Shown here in pieces: positions 14,367 to 23,900 of a stretch of 64,000 nucleotides of DNA (its first letter is position 1; each line of letters opens with the position of its first letter). Made by a program: the position numbers and the translations under genes. The notes under the pieces were generated by a model that saw nothing but the letters and a program-made list of their open reading frames with translations, did not search any database and was not told the origin of the DNA. The stretch spans positions 23,455,686-23,519,685 of the forward strand of contig OX243814.1 of the NCBI GenBank assembly GCA_945859605.1, in the 5' to 3' direction. This DNA comes from Lumbricus rubellus (Eukaryota > Annelida > Clitellata > Crassiclitellata > Lumbricidae).

Positions 14367-15204
14367 GTTTCCATGACAACAACCACTGTTCATGACTTCG
14401 CATCTCTTATCGCTTTCGAGGGTCATGGAAACCTTTCATACTCCACCTTTTTTATACAATTAAATGTTTCTTTTCAGCTTTCTTCTGCACTTGCAAATAC
14501 AGTCGACTTTGTGCCCAGTAGTGCAAAGGCAATTCTTTGCTGATACTCGTGGGGCACAAACACACAAAGTGTGGTTCCAACGGCGTGCCTCAAATTAGTT
14601 GTGTAAAGTGAAGTTTCATTGTATGTCCACAGCCCATATATATAAAAGGGCCATTGTTCCTCTAAACGGTTCACCCTGTAAGAGGCGCTATATAAATGTC
14701 TTAATATAATACAATATATAAATACACGCAAATACCATTCAGACACAATAATATACATATTTTAATTATCTATATAATCATGTTGACTTACCCGTTCGGC
14801 CGCAGATCTCGAATTCTCCGGTCCATCGCTACTTTGTTACTAGCGATAACATTAAAAGTCTCCTTTTCAAACAGTCTATCCCCTTCCGCCTGCTCTTCCG
14901 CAGTTAGCGACACTGCCTCCCCATCCTCCCCAGGACCTGTAATATCGGGCGAGCGCTGCTGAGCTTTTTTATACCGTAATTGTCGGAACTGCATAAGTTT
15001 CTCCGGAGTATCTAACCCTTCCGGAATTTCGACGACTGGATGGTCGTGAACGGGGTGGTGGTCGCTGCTATCTGTGTATTTAACGACCCTCTGTTGATTG
15101 GAGTAAAGGAAGTAAAGGGCTACAACGTAGATGTAAAAGCCTAGGAAGATCACCAAAGTCCATGGTAGCAACTTGAAGAACGTTCGCAACAAATTCCGTT
15201 TCAT
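6454..15204 (-). CDS. Polypeptide N-acetylgalactosaminyltransferase (GALNT family), complete 11-exon gene
   Basis: This enzyme transfers GalNAc from UDP-GalNAc to Ser/Thr and starts mucin-type O-glycans in the Golgi. Eleven exons join with consistent phases into 590 codons plus TAA, a normal family length. Residues 1-11 are cytosolic and basic, about 12-34 form a signal-anchor helix, and 35-137 form a stem. The GT-A catalytic domain follows: the [10 protein letters not shown] strand near 150, the metal-binding D244-A-H246 motif, the Gal/GalNAc-T motif ending in WGGENLE (350-356), and His378 in the CSRVGH segment, the likely third metal ligand. Residues 467-590 form a ricin-type beta-trefoil with three CLD/CMD motifs and terminal NQEW and SQKW repeats. 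The start is the first in-frame ATG; an upstream GTG is not used. The subfamily is not assigned. The introns carry an antisense LINE piece, a hAT element and minisatellites. Family assignment is near certain; transcript ends are not visible. Confidence 0.96.
6697..6767. mobile_element. Short piggyBac-like MITE candidate (TTAA-flanked)
   Basis: The segment is bounded by TTAA on both sides, with ends CCCTTTACCGG and, from the other side, TCCTTTACGCG. It lies in GALNT intron 10. Its ends resemble those at 35804 and 32683, which also follow TTAA. At 71 bp it is a small decayed element at best. Confidence 0.4.
6836..6990 (+). mobile_element. Possible tRNA-derived SINE remnant
   Basis: A B-box-like GGTTCAAGCC is followed by TTGCTCAAGG and a tail with TATAAATTTC, the layout of tRNA-derived SINEs. 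The A box is not clear. It lies in GALNT intron 10. Confidence 0.3.
7016..7078. repeat. 32-bp direct repeat, 2 copies
   Basis: The unit CCACAACCACAAAGCCACAA followed by CATCATCGTG occurs twice in tandem in GALNT intron 10. Confidence 0.8.
7390..7524 (-). CDS. GALNT exon 10 (lectin beta repeat)
   Basis: It encodes residues 503-547: [14 protein letters not shown] and [12 protein letters not shown], the second trefoil repeat with an intact QxW-type core. The acceptor is TTACAG| and the donor CGA|GTTGGT, which is somewhat weak. Exactly 45 codons. Confidence 0.9.
8043..8150 (-). CDS. GALNT exon 9 (lectin alpha repeat)
   Basis: It encodes residues 467-502: [14 protein letters not shown], then a variant Q-x-W position (GGQSAME) of the first ricin-type repeat. 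The acceptor is TGATAG| and the donor GAA|GTATGT. Exactly 36 codons. Confidence 0.93.
8881..9015 (-). CDS. GALNT exon 8 (end of catalytic domain, linker)
   Basis: It encodes residues 422-466 with [20 protein letters not shown] and [10 protein letters not shown], the end of the catalytic domain. The acceptor is GATAG| and the donor ATG|GTGGGT. Exactly 45 codons, phase 0 at both ends. Confidence 0.93.
9475..9569 (-). CDS. GALNT exon 7
   Basis: It encodes residues 390-421 with [18 protein letters not shown], the family's AEVWMDEYK signature. The acceptor is TTATAG| and the donor GTC|GTAAGT. Length 95 bp, ending in phase 0. Confidence 0.95.
9993..10353. mobile_element. hAT-type non-autonomous element, 361 bp
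   Basis: The terminal inverted repeat begins CAGCGGTTCCCAACC and ends GGTTGGGAACCCCTG, the classic hAT end. The 8-bp target duplication CTGTATAT is perfect (9985-9992 and 10354-10361). The interior repeats the word GTGGCCC near both ends and has no transposase. It lies in GALNT intron 6. The flanking sequence resembles a LINE or SINE 3' tail ending in TTGATTTGAATTGATTTGAA. Confidence 0.93.
10685..10772 (-). CDS. GALNT exon 6
   Basis: It encodes residues 361-390 with [20 protein letters not shown], carrying the conserved Cys pair and His378. The acceptor is TTCTAG| and the donor CCTA|GTAAGT. Length 88 bp, phase 0 in and phase 1 out. Confidence 0.95.
10921..10951. repeat. (TGAA)n microsatellite
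   Basis: About seven perfect copies of TGAA lie in GALNT intron 5. Confidence 0.95.
11358..11475 (-). CDS. GALNT exon 5 (Gal/GalNAc-T motif)
   Basis: It encodes residues 321-360 with [20 protein letters not shown] and [17 protein letters not shown], the most conserved block of the family. The acceptor is GCTTAG| and the donor AGA|GTATGC. Length 118 bp, ending in phase 0. Confidence 0.97.
11896..12099 (-). CDS. GALNT exon 4
   Basis: It encodes residues 253-321: the split Trp of [21 protein letters not shown], then [11 protein letters not shown], all typical of the family. The acceptor is GTTTTAG| and the donor AA|GTAAAA. Length 204 bp, phase 2 at both ends. Confidence 0.95.
12174..12490. repeat. 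Dispersed repeat copy A (related to 15313-15955)
   Basis: The start (TTGGTGGCTATC...GACGAGTAGTC) and the end (GCTATATAACGTGC...GAGAGTCCATCG) match the two ends of a longer copy at 15313-15955, which has about 330 extra bases in the middle. The class is unknown, and no terminal repeats were established. Confidence 0.55.
12834..12968. repeat. 19-bp minisatellite carrying copies of the exon 3 donor
   Basis: About seven copies of ACCATGAATCACGATGTTT run up to the 3' edge of GALNT exon 3. On the coding strand each unit holds CATGGTAAACAT, matching the real donor CCATG|GTAAAC, with one or two variants (GTAGAC, GATAAA). Confidence 0.9.
12969..13146 (-). CDS. GALNT exon 3 (DXH metal-binding motif)
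   Basis: It encodes residues 194-253 with [15 protein letters not shown] and [10 protein letters not shown]. The D-A-H triplet binds manganese and the UDP-sugar. The acceptor is TTTTAG| and the donor CCATG|GTAAAC. The donor abuts a minisatellite that repeats the same donor sequence (see findings). Confidence 0.95.
13318..13770 (+). mobile_element. LINE 3' fragment (degenerate reverse-transcriptase C-terminus)
   Basis: The plus strand reads, with stops and frame breaks, [40 protein letters not shown] and [14 protein letters not shown]. This is the region after the reverse-transcriptase domain in non-LTR elements. It sits antisense in GALNT intron 2 and cannot be active. Confidence 0.8.
13930..14096 (-). 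CDS. GALNT exon 2 (start of catalytic domain)
   Basis: It encodes residues 138-194, including [19 protein letters not shown] and LLDDFSDR, the family's first conserved blocks. The acceptor is CTCCAG| and the donor is C|GTAAGC. Length 167 bp, phase 2 in and phase 1 out. Confidence 0.95.
14305..14370. repeat. (CT)n/(CTCTGT)n microsatellite
   Basis: A pyrimidine-rich CT and CTCTGT tract lies in GALNT intron 1. Spliced 3' ends nearby use other sites, so it is not part of an acceptor. Confidence 0.9.
14792..15204 (-). CDS. GALNT exon 1 (start codon, signal anchor, stem)
   Basis: It encodes residues 1-138. The ATG at 15204 is followed by a basic stretch and a hydrophobic helix ([17 protein letters not shown]), then a polar stem. 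It ends in phase 2 at the strong donor CGG|GTAAGT, and the split Gly codon is completed by exon 2. Confidence 0.92.
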
Positions 15205-15230
15205 GTTGACGACTTTACTACTACTAGACG

Positions 15231-15254
15231 TCAGACAGTATAAACGCACGGCAT
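15231..15254 (-). other. Possible upstream ORF in the GALNT 5' leader (7 codons)
   Basis: An ATG at 15254 opens a seven-codon frame that stops at TGA (15231-15233), 26 bases before the main ATG. It matters only if transcription starts upstream of 15254, which the sequence does not show. Confidence 0.3.
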
Positions 15255-15312
15255 TACCCTAGAACCGTAGAAACAAGAAATGAAAGACTAAATTAAAAAT
15301 AATAGCCCCAGA

Positions 15313-15955
15313 ATATATTGGTGGCTATCCCGCTCCCTTATATTCCAATAAAAAAACATTACACGTTGACGAGTTGTCGACCATTGATATGTATGTATTA
15401 GCTGGATTGATAAGGCTTCGTATAGTGGTCCATGGCCGACGGCGAATGACACGTGACTTCCTGTACAGGCAAAGAGCGCTTGTTCCTATGTAAACACATG
15501 TTAAATTCGTCAACTTTAAAAGCAATTTCCAAGAAGTCTGGTCAGCGGCCGCTAAATACAGTTAAGTTGATTGGTTCGTATGTCATTCAACTCAAAAACC
15601 CCAAGGTGGTTTTAAACAATTTTGCATCATTGCTGAGAAATTTGCGTTTTAAAGCGGAGTGTTGTGCCGCCTATCCTTTACTATGGTTTGCCTCTAGGAA
15701 TTCTGGGAGTTGCCGCAGAGAGTCCTGGGAGTTGCTCTTAGCTTTGTCCCAAAGAATTCTGGGATATCCTTTAGTGAGCGATAATCCAAACTTTCATAGG
15801 CAATGATCAATCCAGTAGTTATATAATACATATCAATGTTGTCGACAACTGACCGACCGGATGTCCGCACGATCAAAAGAAACGCTATATGCCACGTAAC
15901 CAGAGACGCTGAATCGTTGTTAAGAGTCCATCGTGTTTCGTCACGGCGTTAGGCA
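15313..15955. repeat. Dispersed repeat copy B, longer relative of 12174-12490
   Basis: Both ends match the shorter copy in GALNT intron 3. The extra interior contains GGAATTCTGGGAGTTG-like short repeats near 15696-15770. It lies directly upstream of the GALNT start and may overlap its promoter. Confidence 0.5.
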
Positions 15956-16344
15956 AGTAGCCAGGTATAGGCTACATCATATATTATCACTTAACGCCTT
16001 GTAAGGTGTAAATAATAATGGACAAGGACCTATAGGACCTATATTATGTAGGCCTATTAGTGTCAGGCTGTTGTCCTTGGTTATTGATCATTGTAAAAGT
16101 CGATGTACAAATTTTTCTACAGCGACCGTGTGGAATTAACCGGTTGCTCATTTCATACGAATTTATTGATGAGATATATCCTTCATGCCGTTGTTAATTT
16201 ATATTGGTGCATTCTACTTAAGGTCCCTGCGCTCTGTGCCCTCTGTGCGACGCTCTATCATATGCCTTGAAGTAGCCTTAACGGTTAACCTAGCCTACGT
16301 TTTAAATCATGCACCTTGATTGCCATGATATTATATATCCGCAG

Positions 16345-16490
16345 TCGATCTAGTCGAGGGCTACGATCGACTTGGCTCGGCCGACGAACCACTCGATCGA
16401 CTTCGTCGACTCGCCGACTTCTCGACCACTCGATCGACTTAATTGGCTCAGTCGACGATCGACTCAATCGACTTCGTCGACTTGGCCTCG
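16345..16490. repeat. TCGAC-rich degenerate tandem repeat
   Basis: Irregular copies of CGATCGACTT and CGTCGACTCG make a CpG-rich island of about 145 bp with many overlapping TCGA palindromes in otherwise AT-rich DNA. Open frames on both strands (Arg/Ser-rich) are by-products. Confidence 0.8.
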
Positions 16491-17300
16491 TTTCGTCTCT
16501 TGCTCACCCCTGCAGTTATGTGATCTCAAAAATTAATGAAATTATATACGATAGCATATCTGTTTGACGTCACAATAGGCCTAATTTGTATTCTCAGTGA
16601 ATTTATATAAAAGCCTACCGGTAGTAGATTTGCACTATTATCCTAGTGACGTCACAATATAGCCTATAGGCCTCATGTTAGATTCTGAAAATGAACTTCA
16701 AAAATTATTACAGCAGATTTGTGTAATAATCAAAGTGACGTAACAATAGGCCTTATTATAATTGTTTATAGGCCTACTCTCAAAATGTTCTTGAATAATA
16801 GTAATGTAGGCCTAGATCTGTATCATAATCGAAGTAAGTCACACTTATAATAGTTTATTCTCAGAATGTTGATTAAACGAAAATTGATTGATTGATTCGC
16901 AATAAGCTTAACTTCGTTTTCTCAGTGAACTCATTTAATTGTAGAGTTGCATCATAATCGAAGTGACGTCACAAAAAACCAATTTTATATTCTCATAATT
17001 AACATCTGTATAATTATATATAGGCCTATACACTGTACAACCTATAGGCTTATCCCTTTTTGTAGTCTTTACCCCACTCCCCGCCTTGAAAAAACCTTAT
17101 AAAAACCCATGGCAACTCCGGTTATGCCTATTTAAAATCTGATGACTTCTTTTTAGTCATGTACTCTAATATAGTAGGCCTATATACTTTAATTCTCTCT
17201 CACCTTCCTCTTCCCGTTGCGTTGATTAACAGCTACTTGAAACCTGAGGGGAGGGGACCATCCGTCACATTAATTAACTTATGTCAGTTTAATTGGCAAT

Positions 17301-17457
17301 CAGTATGAGAATTGTGGAAAAATAACTGGGGGGTTGGCCTATGATAAACTTGAAATTGGGGTATGAAAAACATACTTTAACATGGAGCTCTAAGAAAGAC
17401 TGGGGGGTTGAACCCCCCCCCCCCCCCCCCAAACCCCCCCCGGCAATTCTCACCCTG
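17301..17457. mobile_element. hAT-like MITE, 157 bp
   Basis: The ends are CAGTATGAGAATTG and, from the other side, CAGGGTGAGAATTG. A perfect 8-bp duplication TTGGCAAT flanks it (17293-17300 and 17458-17465). It contains an 18-base C run. It belongs to the same family as 3533-3679 and shares end design with 36109-37646. Confidence 0.9.
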
Positions 17458-17880
17458 TTGGCAATCCTGCGTCTTAATTAAGCCTGTAAGCTTATGCGGG
17501 GCTCTTTAACTTGCACAGACAGCGAATCACAAAAATCATCGTAGTGTAGCCTAATAATTTTCGTTCTGAAAATAATTTTTATTTAAGTTCTTTGAGTATA
17601 GTATTTCAGTTCTAGTTCTATTCTCGTTCTCAAAATAATTCCTAATTTTCGTTCTTATTTTCTTAATTTCTCGTTAACGGAAATTGATAATTTTGCATCC
17701 AATTTCTATTTCCGTTAACGAAAATATCACTGAGGGTGACACCTAGGTCTCGAACACTATTAGACGAAAAGTTGAAGTGAGAAAAGTTTTGAGAGTAGCC
17801 TAGGCTCTAATCCGCAGTCAAGTTTATTTTGCTGCTTGGTAGACAAATCAACCGGGTTTTTGAAGAGTTCAAGGAATGAC

Positions 17881-18090
17881 CAGGGGCGCAACCAGAACAT
17901 TTTGCTGGGGGGTGCTCAAAATTTTTATTGCAAGCGCCGAAGGAGTGAAGCACCGGGTGTCGAAAATTCCATACCCCCCCACCCCCACCTCAACAAAAAA
18001 CTCATCGGATTTGGACAAATTGCGTAGGTCACTTTTTGGCCCTGGGGGGTGCTCAAGCACCCTCCAGCACCCCCCCTAGTTGCGCCACTG
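17881..18090. mobile_element. hAT-like MITE, 210 bp
   Basis: The terminal inverted repeat is CAGGGGCGCAAC on the left and GTTGCGCCACTG on the right. A perfect 8-bp duplication GGAATGAC flanks it (17873-17880 and 18091-18098). Open frames of about 65 codons on both strands follow its palindromic design and are not genes. Confidence 0.92.
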
Positions 18091-20437
18091 GGAATGACGA
18101 TTTGAATTGACATCCAAAGATGGAGATCTTGAGATAGAGCTTCAATTTGACTTGCAAGAAGGTTTTGAGCAGAAGAAGGTCCATGGTCATTAGTTCCTAG
18201 ATGATCAACAAAGATAATCATCGACGATAATGGATCTATATATAGATAGAGTTTTCGAGTGAAGTCAAAGTTTTCAATTAGCCTACGACATTTTCGATTC
18301 CGTAGACATCATGTGTTACAACGGAAACTCAGAGTGCTGTCAGCGGACGGCAATAGTAAAAAATATATGATGCCCGAACATATTTCTGGACAGGGAAAAA
18401 ACTCTGGCAGCAGTGGCAGGGCAATGACCAGGGAAAATTAATTAAGGCTTTTTACCAGGGTATTGCGTCCCACACCACTGGCAGTGAAGCACGTAGGCCT
18501 ACTGCGTTGAACGCTACATCGTTGCAACAAATGGCCATTGGGCTTATGTGGCTAATTTAAGGATTAAAGGCTAACAGTTCTGAGTCTGGTAAAAAAAAGG
18601 ATTAGGCCTAAGTCATCCGCCGCCTTAGTCAGTCAGATCAGTTAGAAAATGTCAATTGAAATGCGGAGGATGAATGTCGTTTTTGCGCTCGAATGACTAA
18701 CAATTAACTTGTAAAAGTAGGCTATAGTTAGGATAAAAAATATAATTATCCTTCGACGACACTACACCGGAAACAATTGCTTGGACATGACTAATTGACA
18801 GCCCCAAAGGAGGCGTCCATATGATAGTGGAATTGAGTGACGACTAGCGACTGTTCGTAGCACATGCAGACGACATCGTCATGCTTCAGTGATTCTTCGG
18901 TTAAACGGCCACGGGCCAACTGTAGGTGGCCAATCCTCTGTTGCAGCCTAGATTCTCTTTACGGTTGACATGATTCACACGACTCAGAAGTTCGCGATGC
19001 GCTGAACATTAGCAGAACATGGGCCTACACGTACATGTATAGGCAACTCAAGCGCTCTGCTGGTCACAGGGTTGTAGGCTGTGTGCGGTGTGGTCCATAC
19101 ACTCAGCGCCTCATTGCTAAGAAAGCGTAGAACATTTACACAGCTTCCTACGTTGTACTATTTTAAGGCTGAAACAGAATGATAAAACCAGACTAGTCAT
19201 TGAGTTGATCGTTAGACAACTGTGCGAGGATCTCACGTGTAAATAATATTCTTCGAGGATTAGATATAGGATATACTTGATGTCGTAATGTCGTTGTAAC
19301 TGATGGAGAGCGAATCGTTCGTACAGTGAAAGTTAACAGAGCTTTTGAAGAAGTTAAGTGGATAACAAGTGTGCCACCTATGAAGTCCTGTCGACCACAA
19401 ATGACTAGCCCTATTCGTTTTGTTGGAACTACCTATAATATCTAAATATTACTACCTCAACACACTGGATATCTATAAAGTGAGAAGCCAATCAGGTACG
19501 GTATTACCAATATATTATATCAGGTAAAACTTGATCATCATGAACAATAGGTTAGCATCGGAAGAAAACTGCTGAATAACTGAGAAAGTATATAGACCTA
19601 TAGGCCTAGCCCATGCAGTTTGAGACATAATTAGCACAGGCACCATCCTCTTAGGCACTTTGAATTCAAGCGGACCAAGTAGCGAGCTGTCTTAATTCCC
19701 TGTAGTCGTCTGTAGTCCGAATTTAGGGTATTTTACGAGAACCAGCGTAGGGTGACACGCATGCGAGCTGAAATAGTGGCAATTAAAATTAAGGATTCGC
19801 TCAATTAGCTGGGCTGCACGGTCTATAGTCGGGTTATTAATACTATAGAGGCAGACCAGCCAGCGGCTGATGAAAGGAGTGTGTACAAGACTACAAGGGT
19901 AGTATGCAGTACTTAATTAAGTGTCCTGGGATAGGTAACGAGAGATGACAGTTAGCTGATGAATTTTTCAGTAGGCTAACAGCCATGCATGAGCTTATCC
20001 ATAGCATGACACCTTTCCTGAACGGATGGCATATCACCTTGAACACTTAGAAGTCGTTCCGTTTCTCTCGTCGCGACAAAACGACTCTCTTCAATGTGAT
20101 GCGTTCAACGTCACCTCCTTCAGAATGTTCACTACAGATACGTATACATGCATAGGCCTATACCTTAACTGAGTCAGGTCTACTCGGAAAGGAGGCAAGA
20201 TTATGGTCCCTATTAAAGTAGGCTAGCAGTTAAGTTAACACAACATGGAACATTATATAATAGGCCTATATAGTTAATTGTTACAAGCCTATATATAAAA
20301 TTATAAACACATGACTATTAGGCCTATATATTATGTTAGTATCTCAATAGAGGCAAAACTGTTGGTCATTTGGTAGTGCCAGTCCTGACTCCTGGGTCTG
20401 GAGAAAGGGGAGAGGAGTGTGAGGCTTCTCATCATTG

Positions 20438-20481
20438 TTAGGACTGCAGTGTCGTTGTTAGGACTGCAGTGTCGTTAAACA
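20438..20481. repeat. 22-bp direct repeat, 2 copies
   Basis: TTGTTAGGACTGCAGTGTCG occurs twice in tandem. Confidence 0.8.
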
Positions 20482-20956
20482 CCAAATTTGCAAACCATTC
20501 AATCACTGCAGGAGCAATTATAATCCACTGAAACAATCAGCTGCAGGTCTCACAACCACCATTGCCACCAAAAATGTCTTTACTGACGTGAATACCAGAT
20601 GCCCTTCGTGCTTCCAGTTTGACTTTACCAATCACGAAAGATAATGCATAAAAGATAACCTGGTGAAATAGCAAATAATTTAGGCCCGTATCATACTAAA
20701 TTTCAACGCATTGCACTGATTTCTGCATTGATTGCCCGTCGATTAGAAATCATTTAAAATTCTGCCTTAAACTTAGCAACGCATTGCCTGTGAAGGCTGT
20801 GAATTTCTGTTCTTTTCTTTAATTGTCAAAAGAGCAAAGAATTCACAAAGTGTTTTATTTTCAACTGTTGCAGAGAATAATTGTCTTCGCGTATGCGAAG
20901 TTCTAAAGTGAAAGAAGAAATCTACACAGTTGTCATATACACAGTACCGTATAAAG

Positions 20957-20971
20957 ATGTCGAGCATAAAG
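20957..20971 (+). CDS. Candidate first coding exon of the GT32-like gene (M-S-S-I-K)
   Basis: ATG TCG AGC ATA AAG is followed by the donor GTAGGA and ends in phase 0, as needed to join the second exon's SYAILRL. Purine at -3 favours initiation. The joined N-terminus would be five polar or basic residues directly before the membrane anchor. This is inference from splice phase only. Confidence 0.5.
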
Positions 20972-23900
20972 GTAGGATGCTCTAAAATAGTCTAAATCAA
21001 CGGCTGAACGTATAGGCTATTTTGTATGACTTATGACCCACGCGTTGTTATTCTTCTGACAACGGCGTTTAGGCCTCTAGCCTATCAATTGTGACGATTC
21101 TAAAGAACGTTTTTATGCTGGTTAATTCAGATTGACTGCCAGAAAAATTAGTTAGAATTATCAGTAAATATGAACATAATTGTAGCCTATGCCTATTCTT
21201 TTGCCAATAAACATGTATGCTTACTGATAAATTTAAGGTCAATCTTGAATGCTCCAGCATAAGATCATATAGGTCTACATTATAAGCACCAAATCGTCAT
21301 TTTTTTGTGAAGATTTGGTGATTGAGCAACATAGACCAGTAACTGCATGGTAAGCTCGTATAGGCCTACACCACAAAATAACGTGTATCCATAGTCAATG
21401 GAGTGGATGCAATCCAAGAGGAAGGACTGAATCAGATGGCAATTAAGAGTAGGTCTATACCAATAATATATCGGTAATATTCCAACAGATTTATCCAGAC
21501 GTCCAAAAAGAATCGAGTGGTCCATAGCTAGCTAGGCTACCGTATAGTCTCAAAAGCAGCGCTTAATTGCGTCGCAGAGAGGGCAAAGAACGTAACCAGT
21601 CTACACCTTGAAACACTTCAACACTTGACCGTTGAAACTGACCGTTGACGCTATCTGTTGAAACCGACCGTTGACGCTGACTGTTGACGCTGACCGTTGA
21701 CACTGACCGTTGACGCTGACTGTTGACGCTGACTGTTGACACTGACCGTTGACACTGACTGTTGACGCTGACCGTTGACGCTGACTGTTGACACTGACCG
21801 TTGACGCTGACTGTTGACACTGTCCGTCGATAGTGACTGTTGACATTGACTGTTGACTAACTTGCAATGACTTGGTCTTTTTCAACACCTGCAAGGCTGC
21901 CTTGCCTAAATGTACACCAGGTCTTAGGCATACAGTTTGATGGCTAACTCGACTTAGAATGCCAACTTTAGGCCTAACCTATGTATATTTCGAGTTTTCG
22001 ATCGATCTCTCGATCTACGCCTATACGTGGTTTCTCATCACTCTCATCGCATATAAATTATTTTACAAAGTTTTCCGGATTTTCTCATGATCGATATGCA
22101 GTAACATGATTATGATATTTTAACTTTTGTATTCTTTAGTCTTACGCCATACTGCGCCTTGCCCTGCTGCTCAACGCAGCCATCCTCATGTTTGGTGTCG
22201 TTCGTTTCGGTTTCGATGGACTGTTAATGCCAAGTGCGGTGGACCAGCGTGGAACGAAGGATCCGTTGTGGAGATCAGTAGGACGCGATCCACTACCATC
22301 GTCCGAATTCCAGGTACCTAACATCGTCCACTACATCTGGTACAACACGGAACCAAGACCGTTGCAGTTCCATCACATGCTCAGCGTTCTCAGCGCGCAC
22401 AAGATCCTCCAGCCAGATGTCATCTACTTCCACACAAACATGGAACCAACCGGACCATACTGGGATCGCATCCTCCAACTGTCGACTATCAAAGTAGGCA
22501 TAGAACCTTCATCCTAATTATATAGAAGCCTAGTTGTAAGGCACCACCTCAATTGAAACTTTATCGAGGCACTCGATCGAAGCCACGATTTAAACATGAA
22601 TGGTTTCAAGAGGTTGCGTGCAAGAGCCAAAGAAAGAGTGTACGAGTCTATTATAATATACACAGGGTGGGCCATAAAAAGTGAGACCACCTACGCGGTT
22701 TTGCTAATATTTCGGCCAAAAATAAGAATTTTTAAATCAAATTTCACTGACTTAAAGCCCCTTCATATATACGTATAACTGCCAAATTTCATAAAGATAT
22801 GTTCAACATAACAAAAATTATACCACTTTTAGTGAGACCACCCATCGTTTTTTGATGATCAAAAACACGTTACGCAAAAAGGTAACAAATATCGGCCAAA
22901 AATAGGAATTCTTATATGAAATTTCACAGGCTTCAAGGGCATTCATACCTACGCGTAACTACCAAATTTCACACAAAACTTTCAAACGGAACAAAAGTTA
23001 TATCACTTTTAGTGAGTATACCCAGCGATTTGTTGGGTCCAAAAACGATAGGAGAATTTAAGGCTGATTGTGAGTTGATATGGGAAGACTTCCCTCTTAA
23101 ACCTATCAACAAGACCATCGAAAACTTTACAAATAGGTTCAGAACATGTTTGGGTGGGGGTGGGGGACATTTTGAACACAAGTTATCATGTTACTTTTGA
23201 CAAAAAATTATTTGAAACTTGACTTAAGAAACTCGTTTTTTGCTCATTTTTTCTTAACGTGTTTTTGAATCATCAAAAAACGATGGGTGGTCTCACTAAA
23301 AGAGGTATAACTTTTGTTCTGTTGGACATATTTTATGAAATTTGGCAGTTATACGTATATATGAAGGGGCTTTAAGTCAGTAAAATTTGATTAAAAAATT
23401 CTTATTTTTGGCCGAAATATTAGCAAAACCGCGCAGGCGGTCTCACTTTTTATGGCCCACCCTGTATATATATATATATATATATATATGCTGCTAATTC
23501 AAGACACAATAGACAGACAATCGAACAGCGCCGGATGACATGTTCTACAGGATCGCGTGCATCCTATGTAGGCCTACGTACAGCAATAAGGAATTATTAT
23601 CAAAGGGGCGTTTTTTCCGTTATTTTATTTTCATCGTTTTTTTACATCTATGTCTGAAACCCTACATCTACACAGAGGGTGACCAGGACCACCACGCTCA
23701 CACACACTCCTCACCCTGCAGGAGACAGAGTAATAGAAATTTTCTGGCAACACCGGTTGTGGCCGCAGCTTACTATTTAGTTCAACCTACGAGCTAGACA
23801 GAGGATAACCAGGACCACCCATTCCACCCCTACTCCTCACCCTTGGGTGGGGAACGAAAAACCGAAATCGCCAGAGCAACGCAGGGTACCCCCAGTTAAT

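Larger units (their letters stand above)
15956..20956. other. Intergenic region between divergent genes
   Basis: No coding sequence was recognised. It contains a TCGAC-rich simple repeat (16345-16490), two hAT MITEs (17301-17457, 17881-18090) and a 22-bp direct repeat (20438-20481). The word AGGCCTA and its variants become frequent from about 16050 onward. Confidence 0.6.

Noticed and set aside
21563..21894. Minus-strand frames with 13-residue repeats
   Set aside because: The period comes from the 13-bp minisatellite; two overlapping frames are open equally and no exon signals exist.
22596..23200. Open frames in intron 2 of the GT32-like gene
   Set aside because: They fall inside the mariner-like MITE arms.
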